DNA of 64,000 nt, taken from contig CAUYUJ010011525.1 of assembly GCA_963575745.1 (NCBI GenBank), forward strand, positions 332,501 through 396,500. The letters are read 5' to 3'. Below the pieces are notes generated by a model. The model was given only the letters and a program-made list of their open reading frames with translations, was not told where the DNA came from and ran no database searches. Source of the stretch: Prorocentrum cordatum. Lineage: Eukaryota; Sar; Dinophyceae; Prorocentrales; Prorocentraceae. Shown piece after piece: positions 35,629 through 46,830 of this stretch. Position 1 is the first letter of the stretch. Each line of letters opens with the position of its first letter. The position numbers were made by a program, and so were the translations under genes.

Positions 35629-36509
35629 GTGCATGATTACCACCACGACGTTGCACAAAATGAGTCCACTATCATTTCTTACAACAGACATTCTTTCATG
35701 AATTTCGACGAAAGGCACGAAGCTAGCATGATCGAGTTAGGGAGCATGCAATGGGAGATCTGCGCATGTACAGAGACATGGAGGATGCTCGAGAGATTTT
35801 CACCACGACGCACGGCAACACTTGGTTCGGCTGTGATGGGTCGAAAGGCTGCAACGGCATTGGTTTCCTGCTAAACAAACGCTGGTCTCACACAACATTC
35901 AAGTCAATCTTTGATAGGGTTGCAGCAGTCACACTCGAGGCGGAAGGCGCAAACATCAACGTCGTCGGCGTGTACATGCCGCATCGAAAGTATCCAGATG
36001 AACATGTTCCGGCTGTGCATGAGAGCATCGATCGCTGCGTTTCCAGCTTCAAAGGTTCCGCGCTGCACGCTGGAGACTTCAATGCAGAAGTCGGCCCGCA
36101 GACAACGACCGATTTCAATGATGAAGGGGGCGCCCTTTTAGGTGCAAATCCGGTAGGCGAGCGAAATGAATGGGGCAAGTGTTTATTGCATTTGCGTTTA
36201 GAAACGAACATGTCCTTGGCCAACACATTCGCGACAGAGGGGCCGGACGCTCTCTGGACGCGCACGGACGGGGACGCGAACAGCCAGCTGGATTACATCA
36301 TCGCGCCAGACAAGCACAGAGACAGCGTGAAGAAGCGCGCTGTGCTGTCCAAGTTTGACACTGGGTCTGACCATCGAGCTCTTTATTTGCGCGTATCTCT
36401 CGGCAGCTGCCCACGACGACGGCGAGGGCGACAACCCCGCCGTGGGGCCCTGGAGTTGAAGTTCTTGGCACATCTGCACGACAATCTGGGCGGCGCTTTC
36501 GACGTGTGA
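35629..36509 (+). pseudogene. LINE endonuclease (EEP family), frameshifted
   Basis: The N-terminal strand and catalytic Glu are in one frame up to about 35790. The rest, with the GDFN, DYI and SDH motifs, is in the next frame to the TGA at 36507-36509. The motif order and spacing match exonuclease-endonuclease-phosphatase domains of LINEs, which nick the target DNA to prime reverse transcription. Confidence 0.85.
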
Positions 36510-36945
36510 AAACTTGACAAATCGAGCTGGCAACCTGGAGGCAGCCATGGTCTCCGCTACGCGTGCTGCTTTGCTCTGCGCTTCACCCGCGACGACTCCG
36601 AGGACCAGGCCGGCGCCAGATTCAGCCATCGAGAAAATGGTCCAAGAGAGACGCCATATACGATCGAGAGGCGACCTCATCCCAGCACAGAAAAGAGCTG
36701 AATGAGAGAGGTTAAGCACGAGCATCAGACAAGCAGCGCGCAGGAATGCAAGGGTACGCAGGACCGAGAAAATCGATCGCACGTTGAATGATTTTCGAGG
36801 ACTGAAAGAACTGACTCGAGCTGGCTCTTCGAAGAAGAAGGCAGCCATAGCGCAAGTGAGAAGCAAGGACGGCAAAATCCATGATACAGTGGATGAGGTC
36901 GCCGAGGTCTTCGCCACTTTCTACGAGGACTTCCTATAGCAGCAA

Positions 36946-38373
36946 ATGTTTACCTTCCATCTTCTGCACAAGCTCCTATGGGGCAAGGTTCCAGCGTTCT
37001 CTGCCGAGGAGCTCAAGTCGGCCCTGCGAGCGCTGAAGACAGGGAAGTGCAGGGACGGTGCGGGCATTGCAGCCGAAATGCTCAAGCACGGTGGATCTTC
37101 GCTGCACCATCGCGCGCTGGAGCTGTTCAACGATGTTCGGATGCCTGACAGGGCCCCCCCCCAGACGCGGCGGCAATCCAAATTGATCGCGATCGTCAAG
37201 AAAGGCGATCCCGATCTTTCGCAGGATTACAGACCCATTGCTATATTGCCAATACTCTACAAGCTCTTTGCGCGCATGCTCTTTAACAGGTTGGAGTCAG
37301 CTACCATCCAGCAGCAGCCAGTCGACCAAGCGGCGCATAGATCCGGGTTTTCCACCGAGGACCACCATGTTGCAATGACGCTGTTGGTCGAGAAATGGTC
37401 GGAGTGGAACCAGGAGCTCTGGCTGGGCCTGGTCGACTTCGAGAAGGCGTTCGACACTGTCGAGCACGACTCGCTCTGGCAGGTCTTGCATGACTTTGGC
37501 GTAGACGCGCCGTATATCGATCCACTGAAGAAACTTCACAGAAACCAGACAGCCACGGTGGTCGCGGGGGCCGAATCACGCCCGTTCTCTTCGAAGAGAG
37601 GCGCGAAACAGGGGGGCCCGATCAGCGCGCCCCTCCTCGCCGCGGTGCTGGAGAGATGCTTTCAAGCGCTCATGCGCAAACGGGGAGCTCTCAAACAGAG
37701 GCGTTCGGGCCATTATTTCGGGTTTGTCATCGACGCGGAGGACGGCCCGCTGACAACCCTGAGATTTGCCGATGACGTCTTGCTTTTTTGCGCAGAGCCG
37801 GGGCGACGTAATAGAAATGCTATGTCACTTGCAGCACGAGACGTCCAGGCACAGCTTGGTCGCGCACATTTGGAAGTTGGCGCCGCTGCTCTCGTCGGGG
37901 GCGGTGAAGTCGATATACTTCGGCCGGCGTGCTCTGGGAAATACCTGGGAAGAGTTCTGACTTTGGGAGATTACCACGGTGCTGAGCTGCCCCATCGGCT
38001 GGCTTCGGCGCGGAGAGCATTTTGCAAATGCAGTCATGCGTTGTGCAACAGACAGTTCGCATTGATGTCCCGTGATAAGCTCTTTGAAAATGTGGTCGCG
38101 CCCGCGGCGCTACACGGTTCGGCTGCGTGGACTGCGCGGGAAGACGCCACGCAGGCATTGGCGCAGTGCTTGGGGGGGAAGGATGCGAAAGATGCTCCGA
38201 GTACCGCGCGGGAAAGAAGAAACGTGGATTGCATATATCAAGAGGTCCATGAGGTTCTGCGAAAAGCAAGTCTCGAAGGTGGGCGGGAAGAGTTGGGCGG
38301 AGATCCAGTCAGTAAAGAAGGGCAGATTCACCGAGCAGGCATTGGCCGACGACAGGGGAAAGCGGCCGCATAG
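36946..38373 (+). pseudogene. LINE reverse transcriptase, frameshifted
   Basis: All main RT blocks are present up to FADDVLLF. One base too many in the T run at 37784-37789 then displaces the expected continuation (SRGDVIEMLCHLQ) to the +1 frame. The original frame resumes at SGKYLGRVLTLGDYHGAELP near 37935, so two compensating indels are implied. The C-terminal WIAYIKRSM segment is again in another frame (38072-38395). RNA-templated DNA synthesis would be the role of an intact copy. Confidence 0.87.
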
Positions 38374-40235
38374 GCTCTTGAATTGGAAGCCGTAGCACCG
38401 GACGGCGGCGCGCAGGTGCACCGGGCGCCCTGTCAGGAGATGGAACGACTTGCGAGGCGCACCCTGCCTGCTCTCTGCATGGCCAGGCAGACTCCTCCTC
38501 CTCCTCCCCCCTCCTCCTAGGTAGGTCTCTCGATCCATGGTTGAGAAGTCCGTCTAACTAGTCGAATTGCTCACCATGGCCTCCTGTCGGAAAGTCGTCG
38601 CCATGGCAAATCGCCGCAGCACTCCGTCAATTGCTGGAACGCGCGGGGCATCTGGCAAGCAGAACACATTTGGAAGCCCAGATAAGCATTCCCAGCGCTT
38701 GTCATCAAGAGTAACCCTGTAGAGTTTACCCGACATCTTGGAAGCGATCCCGGTGGCATTCATCGCCTTCACGAGCAGCCAGCAGAGTCTTTCTTGGTCG
38801 GCAACGCCCCCGACCTGGATGATCGCGGGTCGTCTCTTCAACGTCACATTTCGCTTGTGCTCCTCCGCCGATGTGGGACTCGAAGCTGTTTGCCCGAGTA
38901 TCGAGCGCGCTACACCATCAGAGGTGGCGCGCCGCGGTGGTTATCCTCCCTGACCTCGAACTTGTTCACCTCTGCGGCCACGACGTCCACTGAACCTTCC
39001 CATCCTTCACGTGGGCGATAGGAAACCCCCGACGCGCTCGCCGTTGGCGGCCGTGGCAGCGCCAACCTCGTCGCGCACGTCATGCCCCTGCATCGCTTAA
39101 AGTTCGTCGTCTCGACCACCCTGGCATCGTACTTCATCGAGTGGTTCACTGGGATAGTAGTCGCAGTGGATGGCATGATACACCCGCTGGCCCCTCTCGC
39201 GAAGCTCGCCACTGACGTCCATCATGTGCTCGATCTTCTCGCCCGCCTCGCATTCTACGCGGCGCTGGATCGATCCGACGTGGCTCATCAGGCAGCGTCT
39301 GCAGGCACACTCGTTCTGGTGGCATTCCCTCAGTTGTCACCCAGAGGCGCGCCTCTCGCGTCGTCCATCGCAACGCCCATATCGGCGCGGATGTCGACAT
39401 CAAAATGGATCAGAACGCTCGTCGTGGCCTCCCTCGCAGACTGCAGTTCGCACACCTTGTAAGCTCCGACAGCCGCCATTCGCAGTTTCTTGATCTCCTC
39501 TGTCGGCGTAGGCCCACCTGGAGCCGCCCCTCGAACTCGCTCTTCCCCAACGTTCATGGGAACTGCCTCGGGAGCTGCCGGAGCTGGCGCCGCTGGCGCC
39601 TCTCCCGGGCTTGCGTCGGGCATGGCCGCGTCCTCAGCCTGCGGAGGCGCGGGGCTGACCGCCCCCTGACCACTGCTGCTGCATGCTGGACGTGGCGCGG
39701 GGCCGCCCGCAGCCGGCGCCACCGCCGCGACCTCCGCGGCTTCGGGTTCCTTCTCGAGCTTCTCCCTGAGAAGGCCCACTTGGATGTCTCAAACAGCTTT
39801 GGGCGCGCTGCCGAGTGCGATCCGTAACCAGCAATGCACTTATTACAATCGCCCGTCGGGCCACGAGCATCGATCATCCTCTCCGCGACGCATGTGCTGC
39901 GCCCTGCGCTGGCAGGAGCCTTCGCGAGCGTCTGTTTCCAAGGCGCCACCGCGATGCTTCTAAGCAAGTCAGCATTGCATCTGAACTCCTCGGGCATCCG
40001 ACTGACCGCCCTGACCGTCTGAACTCCGCGCTCAACGTCGATCGCCGGGTGCGCGTCGTTCAAGTAGCTCTTGCGGGCCCAGATGCCCCTCGCAAGCCCG
40101 GCCCCCCCTTTGCCTCGACCCGCGGCAATTCGAGCTGCGATCCGACGCCAGATCTGTTGCTCGAACTCTGCGATCTCGCCTTGGCACCTCCTTGCCGCCT
40201 AGCATCTTATGAGATGAGCCTCCATGGCTGCGCGG

Positions 40236-40502
40236 TTAGAACTCGGTGATCATCCACCCCGCCGTGTCCACCAGCCACGGCGCGATCGGGCCCTGCATCT
40301 GAATCTCCACTCCAAACATCTGTTCCAGCTTCAGCTTGCACACCCGTAGGAGCCCAGCCGCAAGCCCGTTGGTTCCTTCGACACACCCGGCACTCTTCTT
40401 CGAAAAAGGTGGCGACCCCCGCGCCAGAGTGGAGCGAGACTTTCGGCCCCTCGCGGCACTCGCCCAGGCCATCGTCGCAGGCTCAGAGTCCGTCTGCAGC
40501 AT
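40236..40502 (-). pseudogene. Copia-type integrase core fragment
   Basis: LQTDSEPATMAWAS resembles the conserved SD.EPA integrase phrase. NGLAAGLLRVCKLKLEQMFG and APWLVDTAGWMITEF match the segment that follows in copia-like polyproteins (NG..ER..., WLV..A...). The frame then stops; matching sequence continues in another frame toward 39830. Confidence 0.6.
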
Positions 40503-41117
40503 TACCGTCGAGCGACCCAGCTCTCCAACACCCGCGCGAGAAACCCAACCCCGTTATCGTCGAGCCTTTGTTTGGCGCAGCGCGCCGCCTGAGCGAGAAC
40601 CTTGCAGTCGATCGCGCCGAGCACAGGGATCGCTCAAGACCTGTTTCCATCATCTCCGGAAACCCCATTTGAGCTCGCACGTCGCCAGCTTGTCGCCCCC
40701 CACAAAGAAGAAGTCGAAGCGCGCCCTCGGGATCTGCTTCTCGTCTGGAACCTGTTGTATTTAACGCGGATCATCGTCGGCTCGACCGTGACCGCACATT
40801 GGGCAGCACGGACGAACAGGTAGATGATGTCTTTCATGATCTGCTCTTTCTGCTACACTCGGCCGGCACGGTGACTTGAGCACTCTCGCAGACACCGCGG
40901 TCGTCTCGTCAGGCTCTGCGCCCGACACTCGAGATACACTCCCAGACTCGCGTTCAGCAGGTACGCGCCTGGGAAGCGCCCTTCTCACCGCTGCCATGCG
41001 TGCTCCTGGCCGACCCCCGCCACCCAGGAGTTCGTCGTGCTCCAAATAGCAGTTGGGCTGATGCCCCCGTAGAGGTATGAACTCACCAGCAGGCGGCCCG
41101 ATGGCCCCATCAACGAT

Positions 41118-41420
41118 CTAGTGGCCTGCGGGACTGCGGGGAACGCTCTCGCCTCGACCTACCACCGCATCCGTCGCCACCATGGGGCACTCCACGCCCG
41201 CAATTTCAGCTCCAACTTGGACTACATTTCCTCCTCGTGATAATCTGAGCTGCACGTGCCCATGCCTGGGAATGTCTTCACCCCCGATCCCCGCCAGGCC
41301 CACCACGCGGCCGGCCTTTGGCACGTAGTTGTGCCGTTGTGCCTTTCCGCTGGCTTTCGGGGCACAGCGCTGATCTGCGCCCCTGAACCCAGCGCCACTG
41401 CATTCCTAAGCGAGGCTAAC
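41118..41420 (-). pseudogene. Retroviral-type aspartic protease remnant with lost catalytic Asp
   Basis: The active-site phrase that should read DSGA reads GSGA (about 41379-41390 on the minus strand), followed by ISAVP as in copia proteases. Downstream are VPKAGRVVGLAGIGGEDI and GVECPMVATDAVVGRGES, in a different frame. Loss of Asp would abolish activity. Confidence 0.55.
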
Positions 41421-42342
41421 CGCACTCGGTCATCACCGTCACTACACTCTCGAAGTCCACGCATCTGAGCTGGCACGGGGCAAACCGCAGCCGCCCCAGT
41501 GCAACAACAGTCGTCGTCACAAGATGTTGCGGGAGTCAGGGCAGAGCACGCCGCGCGTCTCTTCCAGTCAGCGCAGTGCCACCGATCGCCCTTGAACGCA
41601 TTCCTGGAGGACCTGCACTCGCACACGTCGTATGCGCCTGGTCCCCAAATCCAGTCGACGCGGTGCGATCGCGTCTTCTTACCTTTCCGGCCAGAACCAT
41701 CTTCGTTTGAAGACTCTTGGCGAATGGTTGAGTCGTTGCACTGGCTGCGCTGTTGGGAACTCCGCGTCCCAGGGCCAATTGCGCGGAAGCTTGTGACAGG
41801 CTCTCCTGAAGCGGCCGATCCTGCCCCTCTGTCACGGCGGCGGCATATTCTTCTTGAAATGGGATTGTTATTTGGTTGCTTTTCTCTCGTCGGCCGTTCT
41901 CTTGCGGCAATCGTTATTCTGGTGGCCCTTCTGGACAGTTGTGACACTCGATCCCCGCGTCGGGGTTGCGGTTGTCGTCTTGCTGTCCGTTGTAGTGTTT
42001 GTTTGTTTTTGCTCTTGTCCGCCGCCTTGACCTCTTGCTGCGTTTCCCCTTTTCATCGCGCCGATCTTCATCGGGCCGTCGGCCACTGCTCGCTCCGCCG
42101 CCATGACCGACGCCGCCCCCTCCCTCAGGGGTTCGAACGCGTGGGGAATCGCGCGATCGCTCGGCGTGATTCCTAGTGTCGAGGGCGCGGCGATTGAATA
42201 AGTTGTGGGGAAGTCCCACGCGACAGCGTAATTCCTGTAGAAATTGTGAAAGTCTCGCACGAGAGCGCGATTTGGGAATACATAGTGAGGAAGTATCAGG
42301 CGGGAGCCGCTGTTGTTGTAAACAGGGGGCCAGGGGTATACT

Positions 42343-42735
42343 TTGGTGACATTTCATTTGCCTTTAGAAACAATCAGGGCAAGAGCCCCAGCAGAAGCAT
42401 TTGAATTGAAAGAATACAAGGGTTACTGGGGAGTGAGGATCAATATTACTTGTTCTATAGAAATGAGAAAACAACAACAACAACAACCACAACCACAACC
42501 ACAACCACAACCACAACCACAACCACAACCACAACAACAACAGCAACAGCAGCAACAACAACAACAATTCACGGCAGCCCCCCACACCACACACAGACAC
42601 ATAGAAAACAGCGTGGTACAAACCGGAACCCAATTGAAAACGTCGCCAACGAGAACCCCAAAACGGAAAGAGATTACCCCCAAAAAAAGAAACGTCGATT
42701 TTGAAAAGGAGGCAAACCGCCCCGAGCGTTTTTGA
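42343..42735 (+). other. ORF with (CAA/CCA)n poly-Gln/Gln-Pro tract
   Basis: A 131-codon frame ends just before the ATG at 42736. Its middle (42471-42567) is CAACCA/CAA repeats giving poly-Gln and Gln-Pro. It has no recognisable domain. It may be the 5' flank of the next gene or an unspliced exon; coding status is doubtful. Confidence 0.3.
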
Positions 42736-43536
42736 ATGAGAGCATCTAAGAGCCAGGAGTTCCGGGCCATCTGGACTTGCAACCAGAACGGCATGCCAAA
42801 GGTGGAGGCGTCTCGCCGGTTGTCGATGCAGATCAACAGAGTGAAGGACAGTTTCGAGTATCACCACGAGTCGATGTCTGAGACGGAGCGGAATTGTCTG
42901 ACGAGAAGCGTCTTGCGTAAGGGAGCTGTGCCTCCGGTCATGCTCGAGCGCCTGGGCTTGGAGGGCATTTTGAGGAATGTACCGGCAAATTACGTGCTGT
43001 CAATGGTGAGCGCCTGGATCGCTTCGCGCTACGTCTACCGCTTCGGGCTAGACGCGTCCGAGGTGTCGTTCTTCCTCTTCCTGCGGGAGCTGATGAGACC
43101 CGAGGATTCCGAGGGCCGAGAGGCCGAGAGGCCTGGCGGATCTGGAGAGCAGGACGCCTCATGGCCCTCGGCGTCAGCGTCGTCGTCAGCGTCGGCATCA
43201 GCGTCGGCGTCAGCGTCTGCGGCGGGGTCGGCGTCAGCGTCAGCGGCGGCGTCAGCGGCGGCGTCGTCGTCAGCGGCGGCGTCGTCGTCGGCGGCGGCGT
43301 CGGCGGCGGCGTCGTCGTCGGCGGCGGCGTCGGCGGCGGCGTCGTCGTCAGCGGCGGCGTCGGCGGCGGCGGCGGCGTCAGCGAAGGGGCCGCAGGACGC
43401 AGCGCCCGCGAACGCGGGGGCCCCTGCCGCCGCCGCGGCGCCGGCGCCCGGCGCGTCGCCGGGGCAGAAGCGGCCAGCGAGGGAGGCCGCCGAGTGCGCG
43501 CCCGCGGCGGCGCGGCTGCGCCTGGGGACCTTCTGA
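42736..43536 (+). CDS. Unrecognised protein with Ala/Ser-repeat tail
   Basis: 267 codons from ATG 42736 to TGA 43534-43536. The first about 130 residues look like a folded helical domain (FRAIWTCNQNGMPKVEASRR, VPANYVLSMVSAWIASRYVY, SEVSFFLFLRELMRPED). The middle (43165-43381) is a GCGTCA/GTCGGC codon repeat giving runs of Ala and Ser. The tail is Ala/Pro-rich with a basic KRPAREAAE patch. No family was recognised. The start follows an in-frame stop directly. The repeat also gives long ORFs in other frames, which I discount. Confidence 0.45.
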   Translation: MRASKSQEFRAIWTCNQNGMPKVEASRRLSMQINRVKDSFEYHHESMSETERNCLTRSVLRKGAVPPVMLERLGLEGILRNVPANYVLSMVSAWIASRYVYRFGLDASEVSFFLFLRELMRPEDSEGREAERPGGSGEQDASWPSASASSSASASASASASAAGSASASAAASAAASSSAAASSSAAASAAASSSAAASAAASSSAAASAAAAASAKGPQDAAPANAGAPAAAAAPAPGASPGQKRPAREAAECAPAAARLRLGTF

Positions 43537-43572
43537 CGCCCCGCCTCCCGAGCTCCAAGCCTCCCAGACGGG

Positions 43573-44000
43573 GTGTCGAGCAGATGGGGTCGGAGCCACC
43601 TCCTCGTTCTCCTCCTCATCCTCCTCCTCCCCCTCCTCCTCCTCCTCCTCCTCCTCTTCCTACTCCTCCTCATTCTCTTCCTCCTCCTCCTCTTCCTCCT
43701 CCTGCTGCACACCGAGCACGTCGCTGGGCTCACGCCGCGAGCGCCGGCCCCGATTCCCGAGCTCCAGGCCTCCCAGATGGGGATCCGAGCAGATGGGGTC
43801 GGAGCATCGCGCCGCGTCGCCGATGCATCGTCGATGCGGAGCCCGATGTTCTCCACACCGACGGCGCAGATGCATCGCCGACGTCGCCCATGCATCGCCG
43901 ATGCATCGTCGATGCATCGCCGATGTATCGTCGATGCGGCGCGATCCTCCGACCCCAATGTTTCGGACCTCATCTAGGAGGCCTCCATTGGCTGCCCTGA
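43573..44000. repeat. Direct repeat R1: CCT tract + GATGCATC-rich segment
   Basis: GAGCCACCTCCTCGTTCTCC begins a CCT run to about 43700. It is followed by ACCGAGCACGTCGCTGGGCT and CACGCCGCGAGCGCCGGCCC, and then by CATCGCCGATGCATCGTCGA-type 12-bp palindromic units (43800-43945). It is homologous to 44677-45033. Confidence 0.88.
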
Positions 44001-44235
44001 TATGCCCATGTTGAACCGCGACACGTACCGCGTTCAAAACGTCTGGGCTGAACACGTTTCGTGTTGGCTCAGCAAGTGGGGGTCCACGTTTTGGCGAACG
44101 TATCGCGCCAGACCTACGCCTTCAGTTACGTGTTGAGCTCCGTGTCGACACCCTGCGGGTTGCGTGCTGCGTATCGGGGCAGCTAGGCCCGCCTCTCGAC
44201 GAAGGAAAACTGCGTATAGAGAGAGAGAGAGTATT

Positions 44236-44372
44236 TCGGAGTTATGCGTGGATTTCTTGGATCGGCGCTGGGTCCCCCTGGCGGCGCCTCCAGCGCCGCA
44301 CTTGGCGCCCTCCGCGCGCCAGTGAGGGGGGCCCAGCGCCGATCCAAGAAACCCGCGTGGAGCTCCGAAAGT
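44236..44372. repeat. Imperfect inverted repeat, ~140 bp, hairpin-forming
   Basis: The left arm TTTCGGAG...TTTCTTGGATCGGCGCTGGG (about 44234-44271) pairs with the right arm CCCAGCGCCGATCCAAGAAA...CTCCGAAA (about 44333-44372). Mismatches are few and the loop is about 60 bp. It could be a MITE-like element or a hairpin-RNA template; target-site duplications are not evident. Confidence 0.85.
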
Positions 44373-44390
44373 TTATGGTTATGCAGTTTC

Positions 44391-44534
44391 TTGCTTCTCT
44401 AGCCTCGGCGGAAACGCTGAGAAGGGCGCGGCGCACAGGCATGAGCCCCCAGAAGCAGCATGTTGCTTCTCTGGCCTCGGCGGGAGCGCTGCGCAGGGCA
44501 CGTCGCACGGGCATGAGCCCGCAGAAAAGGCACG
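44391..44534 (+). repeat. 72 bp tandem duplication
   Basis: TTGCTTCTCTAGCCTCGGCG starts copy 1 at 44391 and TTGCTTCTCTGGCCTCGGCG starts copy 2 at 44463. Both continue to GGCATGAGCCC(G/C)CAGAA. The period is divisible by three and both frames stay open, so a coding role is possible but not supported by any domain. Confidence 0.88.
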
Positions 44535-44676
44535 CGGGGCGCTCCAGAAAGCGCCTCTCCTTCGGCGCAGCCCGGCGGGAGTGGAACGGCGGCGGGTCCG
44601 CCCGCGGAAGACTCTCGGCAGGTGGCGCAGGGTAAGAGGGGGACGTCAACAGTTGTTGCATGCAGAGGTTCCGGCA

Positions 44677-45064
44677 TGAGCCACCTCCTCGTTATCCTCC
44701 TCATCATCCTCCTCCTCCTCCTCCTCCTCCTCCTCCTCCTCCTCCTCCTCCTCCTCCTCCTGCGCACCGAGCACGTCGCTGGGCTCACGCCGCGAGCGCC
44801 GGCCCCGATTCCCAGTTCCGGGCCTCCCAGACGGGGTCCGAGAACATGGGGTCGGAGGATCGCGCCGCATCGCCGATGCATTGCCGATGCGGGTCGATGT
44901 GGAGCCCGATGTTCTCCACGCCGACGTCGCCGATGCATCCCCGACGTCGCGGACGCATGGCCAATACATCGGCGATGCGGCGCGATCCTCTGCCCCCATC
45001 TGCTGGGACCCAATTTGGGAGGCCTCCATCGATACCGAGCACGTCTCCAGGCTCACGCCGCGTC
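44677..45064. repeat. Direct repeat R2 (copy of R1) plus partial third copy
   Basis: ATGAGCCACCTCCTCGTTAT, CCT run, then ACCGAGCACGTCGCTGGGCT and GATGCATC-type palindromic units to about 44990. ACCGAGCACGTCTCCAGGCT at 45035 begins a truncated third copy. Confidence 0.87.
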
Positions 45065-46830
45065 CGCACGCCCCATTTCCAAATGCACAGGCCTTGTTGA
45101 GGCCGCCTCAAGGGCCGTCCTGGACCAGGGCTGTCGGATGGTGCGGACAGGCTCGTTCTTGTCGCGGGTCGGCGTGAGTATCAGAGGGTCTTTGAGCGTT
45201 GACTGGCCGGACGCAGGGTCCAGCGACGGCAACCACGACCGGCTCCAATAGTCCGACCAGATCGACTCAACCCACCGATGTTGCCTTCACCCCCCGTATT
45301 CCCATCCAGGGAAGTGCGGCTACCGAGCGCGGGGAACAGCTGCAGCCGCAGCAACGACCCCAGCATAGGTTGGCAACTACAGTCAACCCGCATAGTAAGG
45401 ACGGGCAACCTTCCCAAAGGTACCCTTGCATCCTTGCATCCTCGGTGCATCCTTGGCCACGTTCGTTGGCCGCGCCCCGCTCGAAAACTTCGAAATGGGC
45501 TTCCAAAGGCCTTGCATCCTTATCGCGCATCCTTACTGTACGGGTTGACTGTACGAGTCCCTGCCCCATGGTGCCTGCAGGGCCCGCGGCACGGGCATTC
45601 CTTACCGCGAGGAGCCACTGCTAGCGTCAGACCGCTTACGTTGCAGCGGCCCTCACGGGGCGCAGCACTCCCATGCCTCCACCAGTTGTGCCCCATGACG
45701 GCACAGCCACTACTCAGCTGGCTTCTACCTCTTCCGCACCTCTCATTCCCACGCCACACCTTGACTACGCACTCACTGCCAACACGGCGGCAGCAGCACC
45801 AGCTATCGCGACGCCGCACAACAGCACCTACTCGCCAGCACCGTCATTCCGAGTGACACAAGCACAGTCCTCACATCGCCCGTCGTACGCCTACCTCTAA
45901 CTCTGTGATGCCCTATACTCCATGATCCATGTCGCCACCGCCTCCACACTACGCCTGCATCCACCTCTGACGCTCCTCGAACTCGGAGCACCCTGACTAC
46001 TCCAGAGACTTCGCCTACTACCTGCACCTTGGCCGCAACCTCCTCTGAGGAACCTCGAGCCCCAACTAACCTGATCCTCCCTCTCCTCTTCTTGCCCCAC
46101 AGCCCCGCCCCCATCCCGTGTCTCGCCCACTAACCTACTCCACCTCGCCACACCGCTGCCAGTGGGAACGGGGGACGGGACAGGAGCACACAACGCCGGG
46201 AGGGGGAAAGAGTCGGGGCTGCCGTCGGCACGGGCCCCCCTGCACACAGGACGGGGGGCCATGGACCACCCGGCCCTTCGGCACAAGAGCCAAGCTGAGG
46301 GAGCCGCCACCCCCCCCCTCTCGGGGAGTGACGGCACAGCTCTGGCCTCGCCCACCTCGTCGCCCCTTTACTGGTTCCCACCTCCCCTCCTCCGCCGCAC
46401 GCCCAGCCGCCACCTTGTTCTGACCACGGCGCCCCTTCGCCTCACCCGCCCATCACCCCCACACCGCCCACTTCGCTGCGACTGCCGCGCCGCGCCGCAC
46501 CTAGGATCAAAGCACCCTTCCCCGCCTACCTCGGACCCCTGGCAGAATCAGCAGGAGGCGGGCCCCTGCTCAAGGAGAGGCGCGCCGAGGTGGGTGGGCC
46601 TCAGCTCCCCCCGGGTGCTGGGGCCCACGCTCGCGCCACCTTCGCACCCGCACCGCGCCAGCGCATGCAGGCACCACCAGCCTCACCCCAACTGATCCTG
46701 CCTCTCTCTCTTCGCATCTTGGTTTTGCTCCGCCCCCCCCCCCCCCCCCAGCGCTGCTGGGAGGGAGAGGCTTCGCGGGTTTCGGCCGCATCGGTGACAC
46801 AGTCCGCAGCTTCGGCCCTCGAGGGGGGGG
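45065..46830. other. Pro/Ser/Thr-coding-looking sequence, no supported gene
   Basis: C-rich + strand with short overlapping ORFs rich in Pro, Ser and Thr. No domain, no clear splice structure, and stops in every frame. Confidence 0.45.

Larger units (their letters stand above)
35311..38460 (+). mobile_element. Decayed LINE-type retrotransposon (endonuclease + reverse transcriptase)
   Basis: Reading order is a 95-aa basic ORF (35311-35598), then an apurinic-type endonuclease, then a reverse transcriptase, then a LINE C-terminal region. Endonuclease landmarks: SYNRHSFMNFDE, catalytic-Glu phrase CACTETWR, GDFNAEVG near 36071, SQLDYI, and GSDHRAL near 36363. RT landmarks: DYRPIAILPILYKLFARM, LVDFEKAFDTVEH, AKQGGPISAP, and FADD at 37765-37776. 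At the end, TWIAYIKRSMRF and TGRPVRRWNDL. Frameshifts occur near 35790, at the T6 run 37784-37789 and again near 38190; stops break the EN-RT linker at 36507-36940. It is therefore inactive. No poly-A tail or target-site duplication was identified. Confidence 0.88.
38550..42000 (-). mobile_element. Decayed Ty1/copia-type retrotransposon pol, minus strand
   Basis: Read 5' to 3' on the minus strand, fragments appear in the order protease, integrase, RT, which is the Ty1/copia order. Protease-like: GSGAQISAVPRKPAE near 41380, then GRVVGLAGIGGEDIPRHGHV. Integrase zinc-like: HHLPVRPCCPMCGHGRADDD near 40800-40840. Integrase core and after: LQTDSEPATMAWAS, NGLAAGLLRVCKLKLEQMFG, GPIAPWLVDTAGWM (40236-40502), then GEIAEFEQQIW and GVQTVRAVSRMPEEFRCN. 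RT start: PSEPLDEVRCQGG (about 39100), VVAAEVNKFEVRED. It is broken by many frameshifts, has no recognisable LTRs and appears truncated at about 38550, next to the LINE end. Confidence 0.75.
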
